Made by a program: the position numbers and the translations under genes
The notes under the pieces: generated by a model
Seen by the model: only the letters and a program-made list of their open reading frames with translations
What the model was told of the DNA's origin: nothing
The model's database searches: none
Source of the DNA: Halalkalicoccus paucihalophilus
GTDB taxonomy: Archaea > Halobacteriota > Halobacteria > Halobacteriales > Halalkalicoccaceae
Length of the DNA stretch: 64,000 nt
Direction: 5' to 3'
Assembly (NCBI RefSeq): GCF_001593955.1
Contig: NZ_LTAZ01000005.1
Coordinates: forward strand, 210,001 to 274,000
Part shown: positions 35,137 to 43,863 of the stretch, in pieces
Layout of the letters: every line of letters starts with the position of its first letter
Numbering within the stretch: the first letter of the stretch is position 1

Positions 35137-36554
35137 GCGAAGGAACCCTCTACGATAAGGTCTGGGACAGACACGCGGTGACCGAACTGCCCACGGGCCA
35201 GACCCAGCTGTTCGTGGGGCTCCACCTCATCCACGAGGTGACTAGCCCACAGGCCTTTGGCATGCTCAAAGAGCGCGACCTCGAAGTCGCGTATCCCGAG
35301 CGCACCCACGCGACCGTAGATCACATCGTTCCCACCGCCGACCAGTCGCGGCCCTACGGCGACGACTCCGCAGAGGAAATGATGCGCGAACTCGAGGAGA
35401 ACGTCCGCGAGGCGGGCATCGAGTTCGATAGTCCGGATACCGGCGATCAGGGGATCGTCCACGTCATCGGCCCCGAGCAGGGGATCACCCAGCCGGGAAT
35501 GACGATCGTCTGTGGCGATTCACACACCAGTACGCACGGCGCGTTCGGCGCGCTCGCGTTCGGGATCGGCACCAGCCAGATCCGCGACGTGCTCGCGACC
35601 GGCACCGTCGCGATGGAGAAACAGAAAGTCAGGAAGATCCAGGTCACGGGCGAACTCGGGCCCGGCGTCACCGCCAAGGACATCGTCCTGACGATCATCC
35701 GCCGACTGGGGACCGAGGGCGGCGTCGGTTACGTCTACGAGTACGCCGGCGAGGCCATCGAGAGCCTCGGGATGGAAGGTCGTATGTCGATCTGTAACAT
35801 GTCGATCGAGGGCGGCGCTCGCGCGGGCTACGTCAACCCCGACGAGACCACCTACGAGTGGCTCGCTGAGACGGACGCCTTCGAGGACGACCCCGAGCGC
35901 TTCGATCGGCTCAAACCGTACTGGGAGTTGGTTCGGAGCGACGAGGACGCCGAATACGACGACGTCGTCACCATTGACGGCAGCGAGATCGAACCCACCG
36001 TCACGTGGGGAACCACACCCGGGCAAGGGATCGGGATTTCCGAGCCGATCCCGAAGCCGGAGGAGCTTCCGGCGGACAAACAGGATACCGCCCGGCGCGC
36101 ACAGGAACACATGCGCGTCTCGCCCGGCGAGACGATGGCGGGGTACGGGATCGACGTGGCCTTCCTGGGATCGTGTACGAACGCCCGACTGCCCGACCTC
36201 CGGGCGGCCGCGGAGATCGTACGGGGTCGGGAGGTCGACCCCGACGTGCGCGGGCTCGTCGTGCCCGGCAGCCAGCGCGTCCAGCAGGCGGCCGAGGAGG
36301 AGGGCCTCGCTGACGTCTTCCGCGAGGCCGGCTTCGAGTGGCGAAACGCCGGCTGTTCGATGTGTCTCGGGATGAACGAAGACCAGTTAGAAGGCGATCA
36401 GGCCTCCGCCTCCTCGTCGAACCGCAACTTCGTCGGCCGTCAGGGATCGAAGGACGGCCGGACGGTACTGATGAGCCCCGAGATGGTCGCGGCCGCCGCG
36501 ATCACCGGAGAAGTGACTGACGTGCGAGAACTGGAGGAGGTGGTCTCGGCATGA
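35133..36554 (+). CDS. leuC: 3-isopropylmalate dehydratase, large subunit
   Basis: LeuC with LeuD isomerises 2- to 3-isopropylmalate. The 473-aa aconitase-family subunit has [20 protein letters not shown] near residue 128. The three [4Fe-4S] cluster cysteines are in [12 protein letters not shown] (near 347) and GCSMCLGMN (near 407-415). The C-terminal [13 protein letters not shown] substrate-site motif is intact. The length and DKVWDRHAV start match the long bacterial-type LeuC rather than the shorter archaeal homoaconitase-like form. It overlaps the preceding small gene and leuD by 4 bp each. Confidence 0.94.
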   Translation: MSEGTLYDKVWDRHAVTELPTGQTQLFVGLHLIHEVTSPQAFGMLKERDLEVAYPERTHATVDHIVPTADQSRPYGDDSAEEMMRELEENVREAGIEFDSPDTGDQGIVHVIGPEQGITQPGMTIVCGDSHTSTHGAFGALAFGIGTSQIRDVLATGTVAMEKQKVRKIQVTGELGPGVTAKDIVLTIIRRLGTEGGVGYVYEYAGEAIESLGMEGRMSICNMSIEGGARAGYVNPDETTYEWLAETDAFEDDPERFDRLKPYWELVRSDEDAEYDDVVTIDGSEIEPTVTWGTTPGQGIGISEPIPKPEELPADKQDTARRAQEHMRVSPGETMAGYGIDVAFLGSCTNARLPDLRAAAEIVRGREVDPDVRGLVVPGSQRVQQAAEEEGLADVFREAGFEWRNAGCSMCLGMNEDQLEGDQASASSSNRNFVGRQGSKDGRTVLMSPEMVAAAAITGEVTDVRELEEVVSA

Positions 36555-37183
36555 GCGACGACGCACCGGTCGAGACGATCGAGTCCGTCTCGGGGACCGG
36601 CATCCCGGTCCGCGGCAACGACATCGACACCGACCAGATCATCCCCGCCCGGTTCATGAAGGTCGTCACCTTCGACGGCCTCGGTGAGTTCGCCTTCTTC
36701 GACCAGCGGTTCACCGGCGAGGACGAACCCAAGGACCACCCGTTCAACGAGGAGCGCTTCCAAGAGGCGAACGTGCTGGTCGTCAACGCCAACTTCGGCT
36801 GTGGCTCCTCGCGCGAACACGCCCCACAGGCGCTCCAGCGCTGGGGAATCGACGCCATCGTCGGGGAGTCGTTCGCGGAAATATTTGCGGGCAATTGCCT
36901 CGCGCTCGGGATCCCGACCGTGACCGCGAGCACCGAGGAGATTGGCGCGCTGCAGGCGTACGTCGAGGAGAACCCCGACGCCGAGATCGAGATCGACGTC
37001 GAGCGCGAACTCGTCACCTACGGGTCGGGCGACGAGGAGAAGGCCGTCAACGCCGACGTCGCATCCGCCCAGCACAAGGCGCTGGTCGAGGGAGTCTGGG
37101 ACACCACGGCGCTCATGAAGGCAAACGAGACCGCCGTGCGCGAGACCGCGAACTCCCTGCCGTATATGGAAAGCGATGACTGA
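36551..37183 (+). CDS. leuD: 3-isopropylmalate dehydratase, small subunit
   Basis: The swivelling-domain partner of LeuC, 210 aa. [16 protein letters not shown] (near residues 20-35) and the conserved [15 protein letters not shown] loop (near 80-94) form the substrate-recognition part of the active site. Its length matches the bacterial-type LeuD, consistent with the type of its LeuC partner. The start overlaps leuC and the end overlaps leuB by 8 bp, so the complex subunits are translated together. Confidence 0.93.
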   Translation: MSDDAPVETIESVSGTGIPVRGNDIDTDQIIPARFMKVVTFDGLGEFAFFDQRFTGEDEPKDHPFNEERFQEANVLVVNANFGCGSSREHAPQALQRWGIDAIVGESFAEIFAGNCLALGIPTVTASTEEIGALQAYVEENPDAEIEIDVERELVTYGSGDEEKAVNADVASAQHKALVEGVWDTTALMKANETAVRETANSLPYMESDD

Positions 37184-38153
37184 GGAGATCGCCGTCATCC
37201 CCGGCGACGGGATCGGCCAAGAGGTGACGCCCGCCGCGATCGAAGTGCTGGAAACAGTAGGAAAATTCGAGTTCGTCGAGGCCGAGGCGGGCGACCGCGT
37301 CAAAGACGAGACCGGCGAGGCCCTTCCCGAGGAGACCTACGAGTTGGCCGCGAGCGCGGACGCGACGCTGTTCGGGGCCGCGGGCGAGACGGCCGCGGAC
37401 GTGATCCTTCCGCTGCGGGAGGCCGTCGGCTCCTTTGTCAACGTCCGGCCCGCCCGCGCCTATCCCGGCGTCGATGCGCTGCGTCCCGAAACCGACCTCG
37501 TCTTCCTTCGGGAGAACACCGAGGGCGTCTACTCGGGCCACGAGAACAGGTTGAGCGAGGACCTCTCGACGCTGACCCGCGTGGTGACGAGTTCGGCCTC
37601 CGAACGCCTCGCGGAGTTCGCCTGCGAGTACGTTTCCGACGGTGAGTACGACGGTTTTACCGTCGCCCACAAGGCCAACGTGATGCGCGAGACCGACGGA
37701 CGGTTCCGCGAGGACGTGCTGCGGGTCGCCGACGAGCGTGGCGTCCACGCCGACGAGGAGTTGATGGACGCCTTTGCGACCCACGTCTGTCTCGACCCCG
37801 AACAGTTCGAGGTGATCGTCTGTCCGAACCTCGCGGGCGACGTGCTGTCCGATCTCGCGGCGGGGCTGGTCGGCGGGCTCGGCCTGCTGCCCAGCGCGAA
37901 CATCGGCGAGGATAACGCGCTGTTCGAGCCGGTCCACGGCACCGCCCCGGACATCGCGGGCGAGGGGGTCGCCAACCCGACCGCGGCGATCCTTTCTGCG
38001 GCGATGCTGCTCGACCATCTAGGCTATGCCGAGGAGAGCGCTCGTGTCGATGAGGCGATAACGAGCGTGCTCGAGGAGGGGCCGCGCACCGCCGATCTGG
38101 GCGGCGAGGCGAGCACCGAGGACGTCACGAGCGCGGTCGTCGAACGGCTGTAA
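37176..38153 (+). CDS. leuB: 3-isopropylmalate dehydrogenase
   Basis: LeuB oxidises and decarboxylates 3-isopropylmalate in the third step of leucine synthesis. The 325-aa enzyme is of the short archaeal type. It starts [21 protein letters not shown]. The substrate/NAD region [14 protein letters not shown] lies near residue 110, the catalytic lysine is in [13 protein letters not shown] (near 165), and the NAD-binding C-terminal [21 protein letters not shown] is near 250. The family also contains isocitrate and homoisocitrate dehydrogenases; the operon decides for leuB. Its stop directly abuts that of the convergent gldA. Confidence 0.93.
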   Translation: MTEEIAVIPGDGIGQEVTPAAIEVLETVGKFEFVEAEAGDRVKDETGEALPEETYELAASADATLFGAAGETAADVILPLREAVGSFVNVRPARAYPGVDALRPETDLVFLRENTEGVYSGHENRLSEDLSTLTRVVTSSASERLAEFACEYVSDGEYDGFTVAHKANVMRETDGRFREDVLRVADERGVHADEELMDAFATHVCLDPEQFEVIVCPNLAGDVLSDLAAGLVGGLGLLPSANIGEDNALFEPVHGTAPDIAGEGVANPTAAILSAAMLLDHLGYAEESARVDEAITSVLEEGPRTADLGGEASTEDVTSAVVERL

Positions 38154-39242
38154 TCACAGCCGTTTCCCACCGAGATCGTCGGCGGCGACCATCGCGTCGC
38201 GGACGTCGTCCGCGGTCACGTCGAAGGCGTTGTGGATCGTCTCTCCGTCCGCGAGCGCCGCCTCCGCGACGCGATCGAGGTCGGCCGTCGAGGGGTCCTC
38301 GACGCCGAGTTCCGCGAGCGTCACGGGAAGCCCGAGTTCGACCGAGAAGTCGATCACGTCCTCGATGAAGGCATCGTCACGCCCTTCGAGCACCAACTGA
38401 GAGACGATCCCGAAGTTCACCTTCTCGCCGTGGGTCGCGTGGTGGGTCGCCTCGAGTTGGGTGAGGCCGTTGTGGACCGAGTGGGCCGCCGCGATGCCGC
38501 CGTTTTCGAACCCGAGCCCACTGAGAAGGGTGTTCGCCTCGGTGACGGCCTCGACGCTTTCGGTGACGATCCCCGCCTCGACCGCCTCGACCGCCGACGC
38601 GCCGTGCTCGCGCAGCAGTTCGTAACAGAGCTTCGAGAGGCGGTGGGCGGCACGGGTCGGGCCCTCGCCGAAGAAGTTGTCCCCGCTCGCTCTGTGGACG
38701 GCGTCAGCCTCGAACCACGTCGCCATCGCGTCGGCGATCCCCGACCGGAAGAAGCGTGCGGGCGCACCGGCGATCACCGCCGTATCGGCGAGCACGAGGT
38801 CCGGGTGGTCGTCGTAGAACCAGTAGCGTTCGAACTCCCCGTCCTCGCTGTAGATCACCGACAGGCTCGACGTCGGCGCGTCGGTCGAGGCGATCGTCGG
38901 CATCGAGACCATCGCCCCGCCCGCGTTCTCCCGGACGGCCTTCGCGGTGTCGAGCGCCTTCCCGCCGCCGGCGCCGATGACCGCCTCAGTACCGAGATCC
39001 TCGGCGAGCTCCGTGATCCGGTCGATCTCGACCTGGGAACTCTCGCGGCCGAACTCCTCGATGGTCGTATCGACCCCGTGTCCTTCGAGGTTCGATTCGG
39101 CATCGGCTCCGACGATTTCGAGGACGTCGCTGTCGCCGATCAACAGCGCCGAGTCCGCAAGCGGCGCCACTCGTTCGCCGAGCTGGTCAATCGCGTGCCG
39201 TCCCTGCACGTACTCCGCCGGCGATTCGAACGTCCGTATCAT
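38154..39242 (-). CDS. gldA: Glycerol dehydrogenase (NAD-dependent, metal-containing family)
   Basis: GldA oxidises glycerol to dihydroxyacetone with NAD. The 362-aa protein has the nucleotide motif GAGGGKALDTAKAV near residue 92. PTIASTDAPTSSLSVIY is near 119, and the metal ligands are expected from D in GIADAMATWFEAD (near 168) and two His in the AAAHSVHNGL and THGEKVNFG segments. The family match is closer to glycerol dehydrogenase than to glycerol-1-phosphate dehydrogenase. Together with glpK/glpABC the window encodes both glycerol oxidation routes. Its stop codon is immediately adjacent to that of leuB. Confidence 0.85.
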   Translation of the reverse strand: MIRTFESPAEYVQGRHAIDQLGERVAPLADSALLIGDSDVLEIVGADAESNLEGHGVDTTIEEFGRESSQVEIDRITELAEDLGTEAVIGAGGGKALDTAKAVRENAGGAMVSMPTIASTDAPTSSLSVIYSEDGEFERYWFYDDHPDLVLADTAVIAGAPARFFRSGIADAMATWFEADAVHRASGDNFFGEGPTRAAHRLSKLCYELLREHGASAVEAVEAGIVTESVEAVTEANTLLSGLGFENGGIAAAHSVHNGLTQLEATHHATHGEKVNFGIVSQLVLEGRDDAFIEDVIDFSVELGLPVTLAELGVEDPSTADLDRVAEAALADGETIHNAFDVTADDVRDAMVAADDLGGKRL

Positions 39243-39401
39243 AGTCGTCGTAGTATCGCGTTCGATCCAGTTATAGCTATACTGTGACCGCCGACGCTGA
39301 AAAACCGTCTCACGTACTGCGTCGGAAGACGAACGCGAGGTACCACGAGCGCGGCTATCGAACGTCCCTATGGGTAGTAACCCATCTCGGACCGGCTCCG
39401 A

Positions 39402-40883
39402 TTACCCGTCGAGCGGCTCGATCAGGTCGATCCGCTCGGTTTTGCCGTCCTTCCCGTTTTTCCCGCCCGTCTCGCCTCGCGTTCGGTCGAACTCGGCCTC
39501 GCGGTCGGGGAGCGGGCGGACCCGCCCGTCGAATTTCTCTAAGGCCTCCCGAACGCGCATGATCCCCCAGAGACCGCCCTCGAGGTAGTACTTGGTCTTT
39601 CGCTCCTGGTAGACGTAGTCACCGGTCCCGTTGGCGCCGCCCTCGAGCACGAACTCGCGGGCCGCGCCCGTCGAGAGGTCGGCCTGCATGCCGACCAGTC
39701 GCGCCTCGGGGACGTTGTTGCGCCGCCAGTAGTGGCCCGCACAGTGGAACGAGATCCCGTTGGCCCGATCCGCGGGCTGGCTCACGCGCAGGGTCACCGG
39801 GTCATCGGTGTAGGTCTCCAACACCGGCGTGTTCGGATCGCCGTGGACCTCCGAGCTGTAGACCTTGTACTGGCGCTCGTCGTTCGCAAAGCGCCGGGCG
39901 AACGGCTCCGAGCGGTAGTTGATCCCCTGGAAACCCTGATTCTCCTGCTCGCCGATCCGGTTACAGGGTTCGTCCCCGTCACCATCGGCCTCTTCCTCGA
40001 GTCCGACTCGCGGGATCGGACAGCTCCCGTCGTCGTTGACGATGTACATCCCTTCGGTGAATAGCAGGGCGAATTCCCGGTAGTCCTCGCCGTCGTGGCC
40101 CGTGATCATCGCCCGCGTGCCGTTCCGGACGGGCTCGCCCGTCTCGGGGTCGAGCCACTCCGATCCTTCGGGTTCGACGATCAGGTTGCCAAACGCGCCG
40201 TGGTGGCGGTTGCTGCGCACGTCCGCGAAATCCGAGAGAATCCCCGTGCCGAGCGATCGGGCCAGAGGGCCGTTGTCGTTCTCGGCGCCGTTGACCGGGG
40301 CTGGGTCCGCGAACCAGCGGTAGGTCTTCGTCTCGCCGGGCGCGACCGTCGAGTCGAAGTTGAACCCGACGGCCATGCCGGCCGAGCCCTGGTCGTCGAA
40401 CAGCAGGTTCTGGGGCGACAGCGAGATGCGCTTCGAGCGGTCCCAGTCGGCGTCCGGCTGGATGTCGAACGTCGGGTGGGCGTGGTCGTCGTGGAGGTCG
40501 CCAAGCGCGTTGGTGAGGTTGATCTCGATGCAGTCGCCGACGTTCGCCCGGATCACGAGCGGCTCGGGGTTCATCTCGCCGTTTCGCACCGCCTCGGCGT
40601 CGTCCTCGAGGACGTAGACCTTCCCCTCGGGGTCGTGATCGCCGGCGTCATTATAAACGACCTCGGTCGGCAGCGCGACGATCGTGTACTCGCGGGTCTT
40701 GCCGATCACCTCGGGGTCGATCCCCTCCGGATCACATGGATCCTGATACGGTGCCCCCGAGACGATCTCGCCCTGACGAGTGAGTGCGGCTTCCTCCCCG
40801 GGCTCGTCCGCTTCACGACCGTTCCTTTCCGATCCCGGCGTCCGGGGGCGGACGAACGCGGTGACGGACCGGGCTCCCGCCAC
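39402..40883 (-). CDS. Multicopper oxidase-like protein, probably lacking its N-terminus
   Basis: A 493-codon frame from a GTG at 40883; an in-frame stop lies 14 codons further upstream and no ATG is available. The sequence resembles the cupredoxin part of large haloarchaeal multicopper oxidases (EPLVIRANVGDCIEINLTN, DSTVAPGETKTYRWFADP). Late copper-type motifs include NRHHGAFGNLIVEP and SFHCAGHYW. The first copper-binding segment, where HxH is expected, reads DHAHPTFDIQ and LSPQNLLFDD, and no signal peptide is present. This suggests truncation or degeneration at the N-terminus. Whether it folds or binds a full copper set is doubtful. Confidence 0.6.
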   Translation of the reverse strand: MAGARSVTAFVRPRTPGSERNGREADEPGEEAALTRQGEIVSGAPYQDPCDPEGIDPEVIGKTREYTIVALPTEVVYNDAGDHDPEGKVYVLEDDAEAVRNGEMNPEPLVIRANVGDCIEINLTNALGDLHDDHAHPTFDIQPDADWDRSKRISLSPQNLLFDDQGSAGMAVGFNFDSTVAPGETKTYRWFADPAPVNGAENDNGPLARSLGTGILSDFADVRSNRHHGAFGNLIVEPEGSEWLDPETGEPVRNGTRAMITGHDGEDYREFALLFTEGMYIVNDDGSCPIPRVGLEEEADGDGDEPCNRIGEQENQGFQGINYRSEPFARRFANDERQYKVYSSEVHGDPNTPVLETYTDDPVTLRVSQPADRANGISFHCAGHYWRRNNVPEARLVGMQADLSTGAAREFVLEGGANGTGDYVYQERKTKYYLEGGLWGIMRVREALEKFDGRVRPLPDREAEFDRTRGETGGKNGKDGKTERIDLIEPLDG

Positions 40884-40949
40884 AGCGTCCGCTCCGGAGT
40901 CGGCGTCGTCGTAGCGAGCAGTCAGGGCGGCGAGATCAGGGTGGAACGG

Positions 40950-41438
40950 TCACTGGGAGGAGTCCAGTTCGTCCATCGCGTCCCCGCCGTTGGTCTCGAT
41001 CCGAAACCGCAGGTCCTTGCCGCTGAGTGCGATCCGGAACCGTTCAAGCGAGGCATCGTCGAGAAGCAGGTCGTCCGAGAGCGTTCCGGAGCTGTTCGAC
41101 CGGATCCGGGCTTCGAATCCGGTGGGACCGATCCGGAGCGTGATCTCGCGGCCCGTCGTCTCGAACCGTCGTTGCTGCTGGTTTCCCTCGGCCAGCGTCA
41201 TCGATTCCTCGATGAGTCCGAGATCGATGAGTTCGTTGACCCGCCGGTAGATCGTCGTTCGAGACACCTCACAGGCGTCGAGGAGGTCGTCGATGGTGAT
41301 CGGTTCCGTGGCCGCTTCCGTGAGGATCGTGCGCGCCGATCGGTTGCCGAGCGTATCGAGTAACGCCGAGCAATCCGTCGAGATCACGGCGTAGGTCTGC
41401 TGTTCGTCAGGTTCGTGTGTGCTGTCGTTCCCAATCAT
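40950..41438 (-). CDS. Winged-helix transcriptional regulator
   Basis: A 162-aa protein from ATG 41438; the open frame extends to 41573 but the extra part is basic and shadow-like. A helix-turn-helix is visible at about residues 45-75 (ITIDDLLDACEVSRTTIYRRVNELIDLGLIEE), in the style of haloarchaeal ArsR/TrmB-like regulators. The C-terminal domain (about 90-150) is β-rich and may be a sensor (GREITLRIGPTGFEARIRS). It starts divergently from an apparently empty 637-bp region and lies just upstream of the multicopper oxidase-like gene in the same direction. Confidence 0.72.
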   Translation of the reverse strand: MIGNDSTHEPDEQQTYAVISTDCSALLDTLGNRSARTILTEAATEPITIDDLLDACEVSRTTIYRRVNELIDLGLIEESMTLAEGNQQQRRFETTGREITLRIGPTGFEARIRSNSSGTLSDDLLLDDASLERFRIALSGKDLRFRIETNGGDAMDELDSSQ

Positions 41439-42075
41439 TGTCGTATTCGGTCCATCGGTCTGTCGAGCGTGGCTGTACTCCGCCGTTCGGGGCCGACTCG
41501 CCGAACGGCGTCCCGGTTCCGCTCCGTTCGTCGACGGAGGACCCGAGAGGTACCTTTTCAGGCGGCGTGGCACGGCGACACCCGACTATGACCCGCCTGC
41601 CGGGAAGTAATGCGGCGACTACTGCACCCTCCCGACGGGACGGTCGTGGCCCGCTCGCCGTAACCCGCCGTTTCACCCTTCCCTTGTGACTGGTTGGATA
41701 AATAACTATTCCGTCCCGGCGGGCGGGATCGTCCCCCGGTAAACCACTCGTTTATCGGCTACCTCTCCGATATCGGAGACGACGGATCGAGAATCCCGTC
41801 TATAACAATGGTCGCCGACGGCCGATCCTGCGCCCAGAGCTCTGATTACAGCGCATGACCATACCCGGTGTCGGATTCAACAGTAACACTCCTCGCTCGC
41901 GGCGGGTCGACCCGCCGATCCGAGCGGACGCGTCGAACCGTGCGACGGACAGCGATCGAGGCGGCGGCTGGACGAGGCTGTCGCCGGCTCGCCCACGGGA
42001 ACGGAACGCGCGCTGCGGTTCGAGCGGGGTGCGTCGACGGCAGTGGCGGGGATTGCGGCGCTTCAAGGTGAACCG
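41439..42075. other. Long intergenic region upstream of the FemAB-like gene
   Basis: No gene here is convincing. An Arg-rich 74-codon ORF (41855-42079) ends in an ATGA overlap with the next gene. A 16-codon ORF (41808-41858) overlaps that one the same way. Both have un-haloarchaeal basic composition. ATAACTATTC (about 41701-41711) and ATAACAA (41802-41808) match the promoter box used by several genes further on. Confidence 0.4.
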
Positions 42076-43074
42076 ATGAGCATCGAGATCCGCGAGGCGA
42101 GCGATCCGGCGGCGTGGAACGGGTACGTCGAGCGCTCGCCGCAGGGAACGGTGTTCCACCGCGCGGAGTGTGTCTCGGCGCTTGCCGACCACGCCGACGG
42201 CCGGGCGCACCTGCTCGTCGGCTACAAGGGCCAGGAACCCGTGGGGATCTTCCCGGTGACGACACTCTCGAAGGCGAGGATCACGACGGCCTTTTCGCCA
42301 CCGCCGGGGTTTCTGATCCCGTATCTCGGCCCGGCGCTCCTCTCGAACGGGAACCTGAAACAGCGCAAGGCCGAAAAGCGCCATCACCGGTTCGTCGAGG
42401 GCTGTCTTTCGTGGATCGAGGACCGCTACGCGCCCAAATACACGCACGTCCGGACCGCCTGTGGCTACGCGGACGTGCGCCCGCTCGCGTGGAACGGGTT
42501 CGACGTCACCCCACAACACACCTACGCGGTCGACCTCGGCGAGGACGAGGAGGAACTCCTGATGGGCTTCAGCAGCGACGCGCGGAGCAACGTCCGGAAC
42601 GCCGACGACGACGCCTACGAGATCGACCTCGGCGGGCGCGAGGCGATCGAGCGGGTCGTCGACCAGCTCGACCGGCGCTACGACGAACAAAACGAGTCCT
42701 ACCTCCTCGATGCGGGGTTCGTCACCGACCTGTACGACCGTCTCGGCCCCGAGTACGTCGAGCCGTACGTCTGTCGGGTCGGCGGTGAGTTCGTCGGCGG
42801 GATGATCGCGCTCGCGGACGACGAACGGGTGTATCGCTGGCAGGGCGGCGCGAAATCGACCGGCGACCTCCCGGTCAACGACCTGCTCGACTGGCGGATC
42901 ATGCGCGATGCGATCTCGGCCGGCCGTCGGGAATACGACCTCGTCGGGGCAGACACCGAGCGTCTGAACGGCTACAAGGCGAAGTTCAACCCGTCGCTTC
43001 GGACCTACTACAGCACCGAGCGCGGGAGCCGCCCGATGCGGATGGTGGCCGGCATCTACAAACAGTTCCGCTGA
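42076..43074 (+). CDS. FemAB-like / GNAT-type acyltransferase
   Basis: A 332-aa protein with the FemAB/BioF2 double-GNAT layout. The N-terminal half contains HRAECVSALADHADG and GYKGQEPVGIFPV. The C-terminal half contains the acetyl- or aminoacyl-transfer signature YRWQGGAKSTGDLPVNDLLDWRIMRDAI and the family-typical DLVGADTERLNGYKAKFNP. Homologues in surface-polysaccharide clusters acylate or aminoacylate sugars or lipid-linked precursors. The ATG at 42076 is chosen by similarity of MSIEIREAS to family starts. It opens the second glycan-related region. Confidence 0.8.
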   Translation: MSIEIREASDPAAWNGYVERSPQGTVFHRAECVSALADHADGRAHLLVGYKGQEPVGIFPVTTLSKARITTAFSPPPGFLIPYLGPALLSNGNLKQRKAEKRHHRFVEGCLSWIEDRYAPKYTHVRTACGYADVRPLAWNGFDVTPQHTYAVDLGEDEEELLMGFSSDARSNVRNADDDAYEIDLGGREAIERVVDQLDRRYDEQNESYLLDAGFVTDLYDRLGPEYVEPYVCRVGGEFVGGMIALADDERVYRWQGGAKSTGDLPVNDLLDWRIMRDAISAGRREYDLVGADTERLNGYKAKFNPSLRTYYSTERGSRPMRMVAGIYKQFR

Positions 43075-43171
43075 CCCGGAACCGATCGGTCATCCGTTGC
43101 TATCGCCCGTTATACCGGTTGTAGGCCGATCCTACGCCGGGTAGCTCGGTGCTACCCCTCGTACTCACGGC

Positions 43172-43178
43172 ATAACAA
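43172..43178 (+). promoter_or_regulatory. ATAACAA promoter box
   Basis: ATAACAA is centred 33 bp before the ATG at 43208, consistent with a TATA-like element and a very short leader. Confidence 0.4.
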
Positions 43179-43207
43179 GATGTAAACGAGATGTTGTGTG
43201 TGACGGA

Positions 43208-43783
43208 ATGTCAGTTGAGTCACTCACACAGACCCGTTCGATCGGGGCGCGCGACCTCCTCGAGTGCGTTCCGGAACCCCTCCAGGCGCTCGTCCACACG
43301 GAACACCGACTGGAGAAAGAGGAGGTCTTCGATCTCCTCTACAACCCGCGCCGACGCGCCACGCTGCAGTTTCTGGCCCGGCGCGACCGACCCCGCTCGC
43401 TGACCGAACTCGTCGAGCTGATCGCCGCCGAGGAAAACGGCGTTCCGATCGGCGAGCTAGAGCGCCAGCAGCGACGGCGCGTCCACGTCTCGCTGTACCA
43501 GACGCACCTGCCGCTGCTCGACGACGTCGGCGCGATCGAGTACGACCGGGAGACCGGAGCGATCACACCCGGACCCTGTATGGACGAACTGCTCCCGTAT
43601 CTCGACCTCCCCGGTGTGAGGCGGATCCCGTGGCGGTCGTACTACGGGCGCGTGCTGATGGGATATTGCTGTCTCGGGGCGGTCGTTCTCGGGGGCGTAC
43701 TGAGTGCACTCTCGCTGCCGACGCTCGCGTTCGCGACGACGGTCCTGTTTCTCGGGCTCGCGCTGGTACAGGGGCGCTACTAG
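43208..43783 (+). CDS. DUF7344-like winged-helix protein with C-terminal membrane anchor
   Basis: A 191-aa protein of a haloarchaeal group with a cytoplasmic winged-helix domain and two C-terminal membrane helices. Seen: the EVFDLLYNPRRRATLQFLARR helix pair (near residue 40-60), the RRRVHVSLYQTHLPLLDDVGAIEYD segment (near 95-120), and hydrophobic stretches at about 148-168 and 170-187. The same architecture recurs at 52328-52996. Such proteins are thought to be membrane-tethered regulators, but no regulon is known. The ATG at 43208 is preferred over a GTG at 43196 because it follows the promoter box at leaderless distance. Confidence 0.7.
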   Translation: MSVESLTQTRSIGARDLLECVPEPLQALVHTEHRLEKEEVFDLLYNPRRRATLQFLARRDRPRSLTELVELIAAEENGVPIGELERQQRRRVHVSLYQTHLPLLDDVGAIEYDRETGAITPGPCMDELLPYLDLPGVRRIPWRSYYGRVLMGYCCLGAVVLGGVLSALSLPTLAFATTVLFLGLALVQGRY

Positions 43784-43810
43784 CACCGTGTACGGTGCCG
43801 TAAGCGACGG

Positions 43811-43817
43811 ATAACAA
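43811..43817 (+). promoter_or_regulatory. ATAACAA promoter box
   Basis: ATAACAA is centred 50 bp before the ATG at 43864. A nine-codon ORF (ATG 43844) starts 30 bp downstream of the box, and GGGAGGG (43851-43857) forms a Shine-Dalgarno-like site for the main gene. Confidence 0.4.
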
Positions 43818-43863
43818 GGCCGATTCTCGGCGAGAGCACGACAATGAGACGGGAGGGATACCG

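Noticed and set aside
41855-42079. A 74-codon ORF ending in an ATGA overlap with the FemAB-like gene
   Set aside because: Its composition is Arg-rich and basic like other shadow frames, with no motif and no well-placed promoter.
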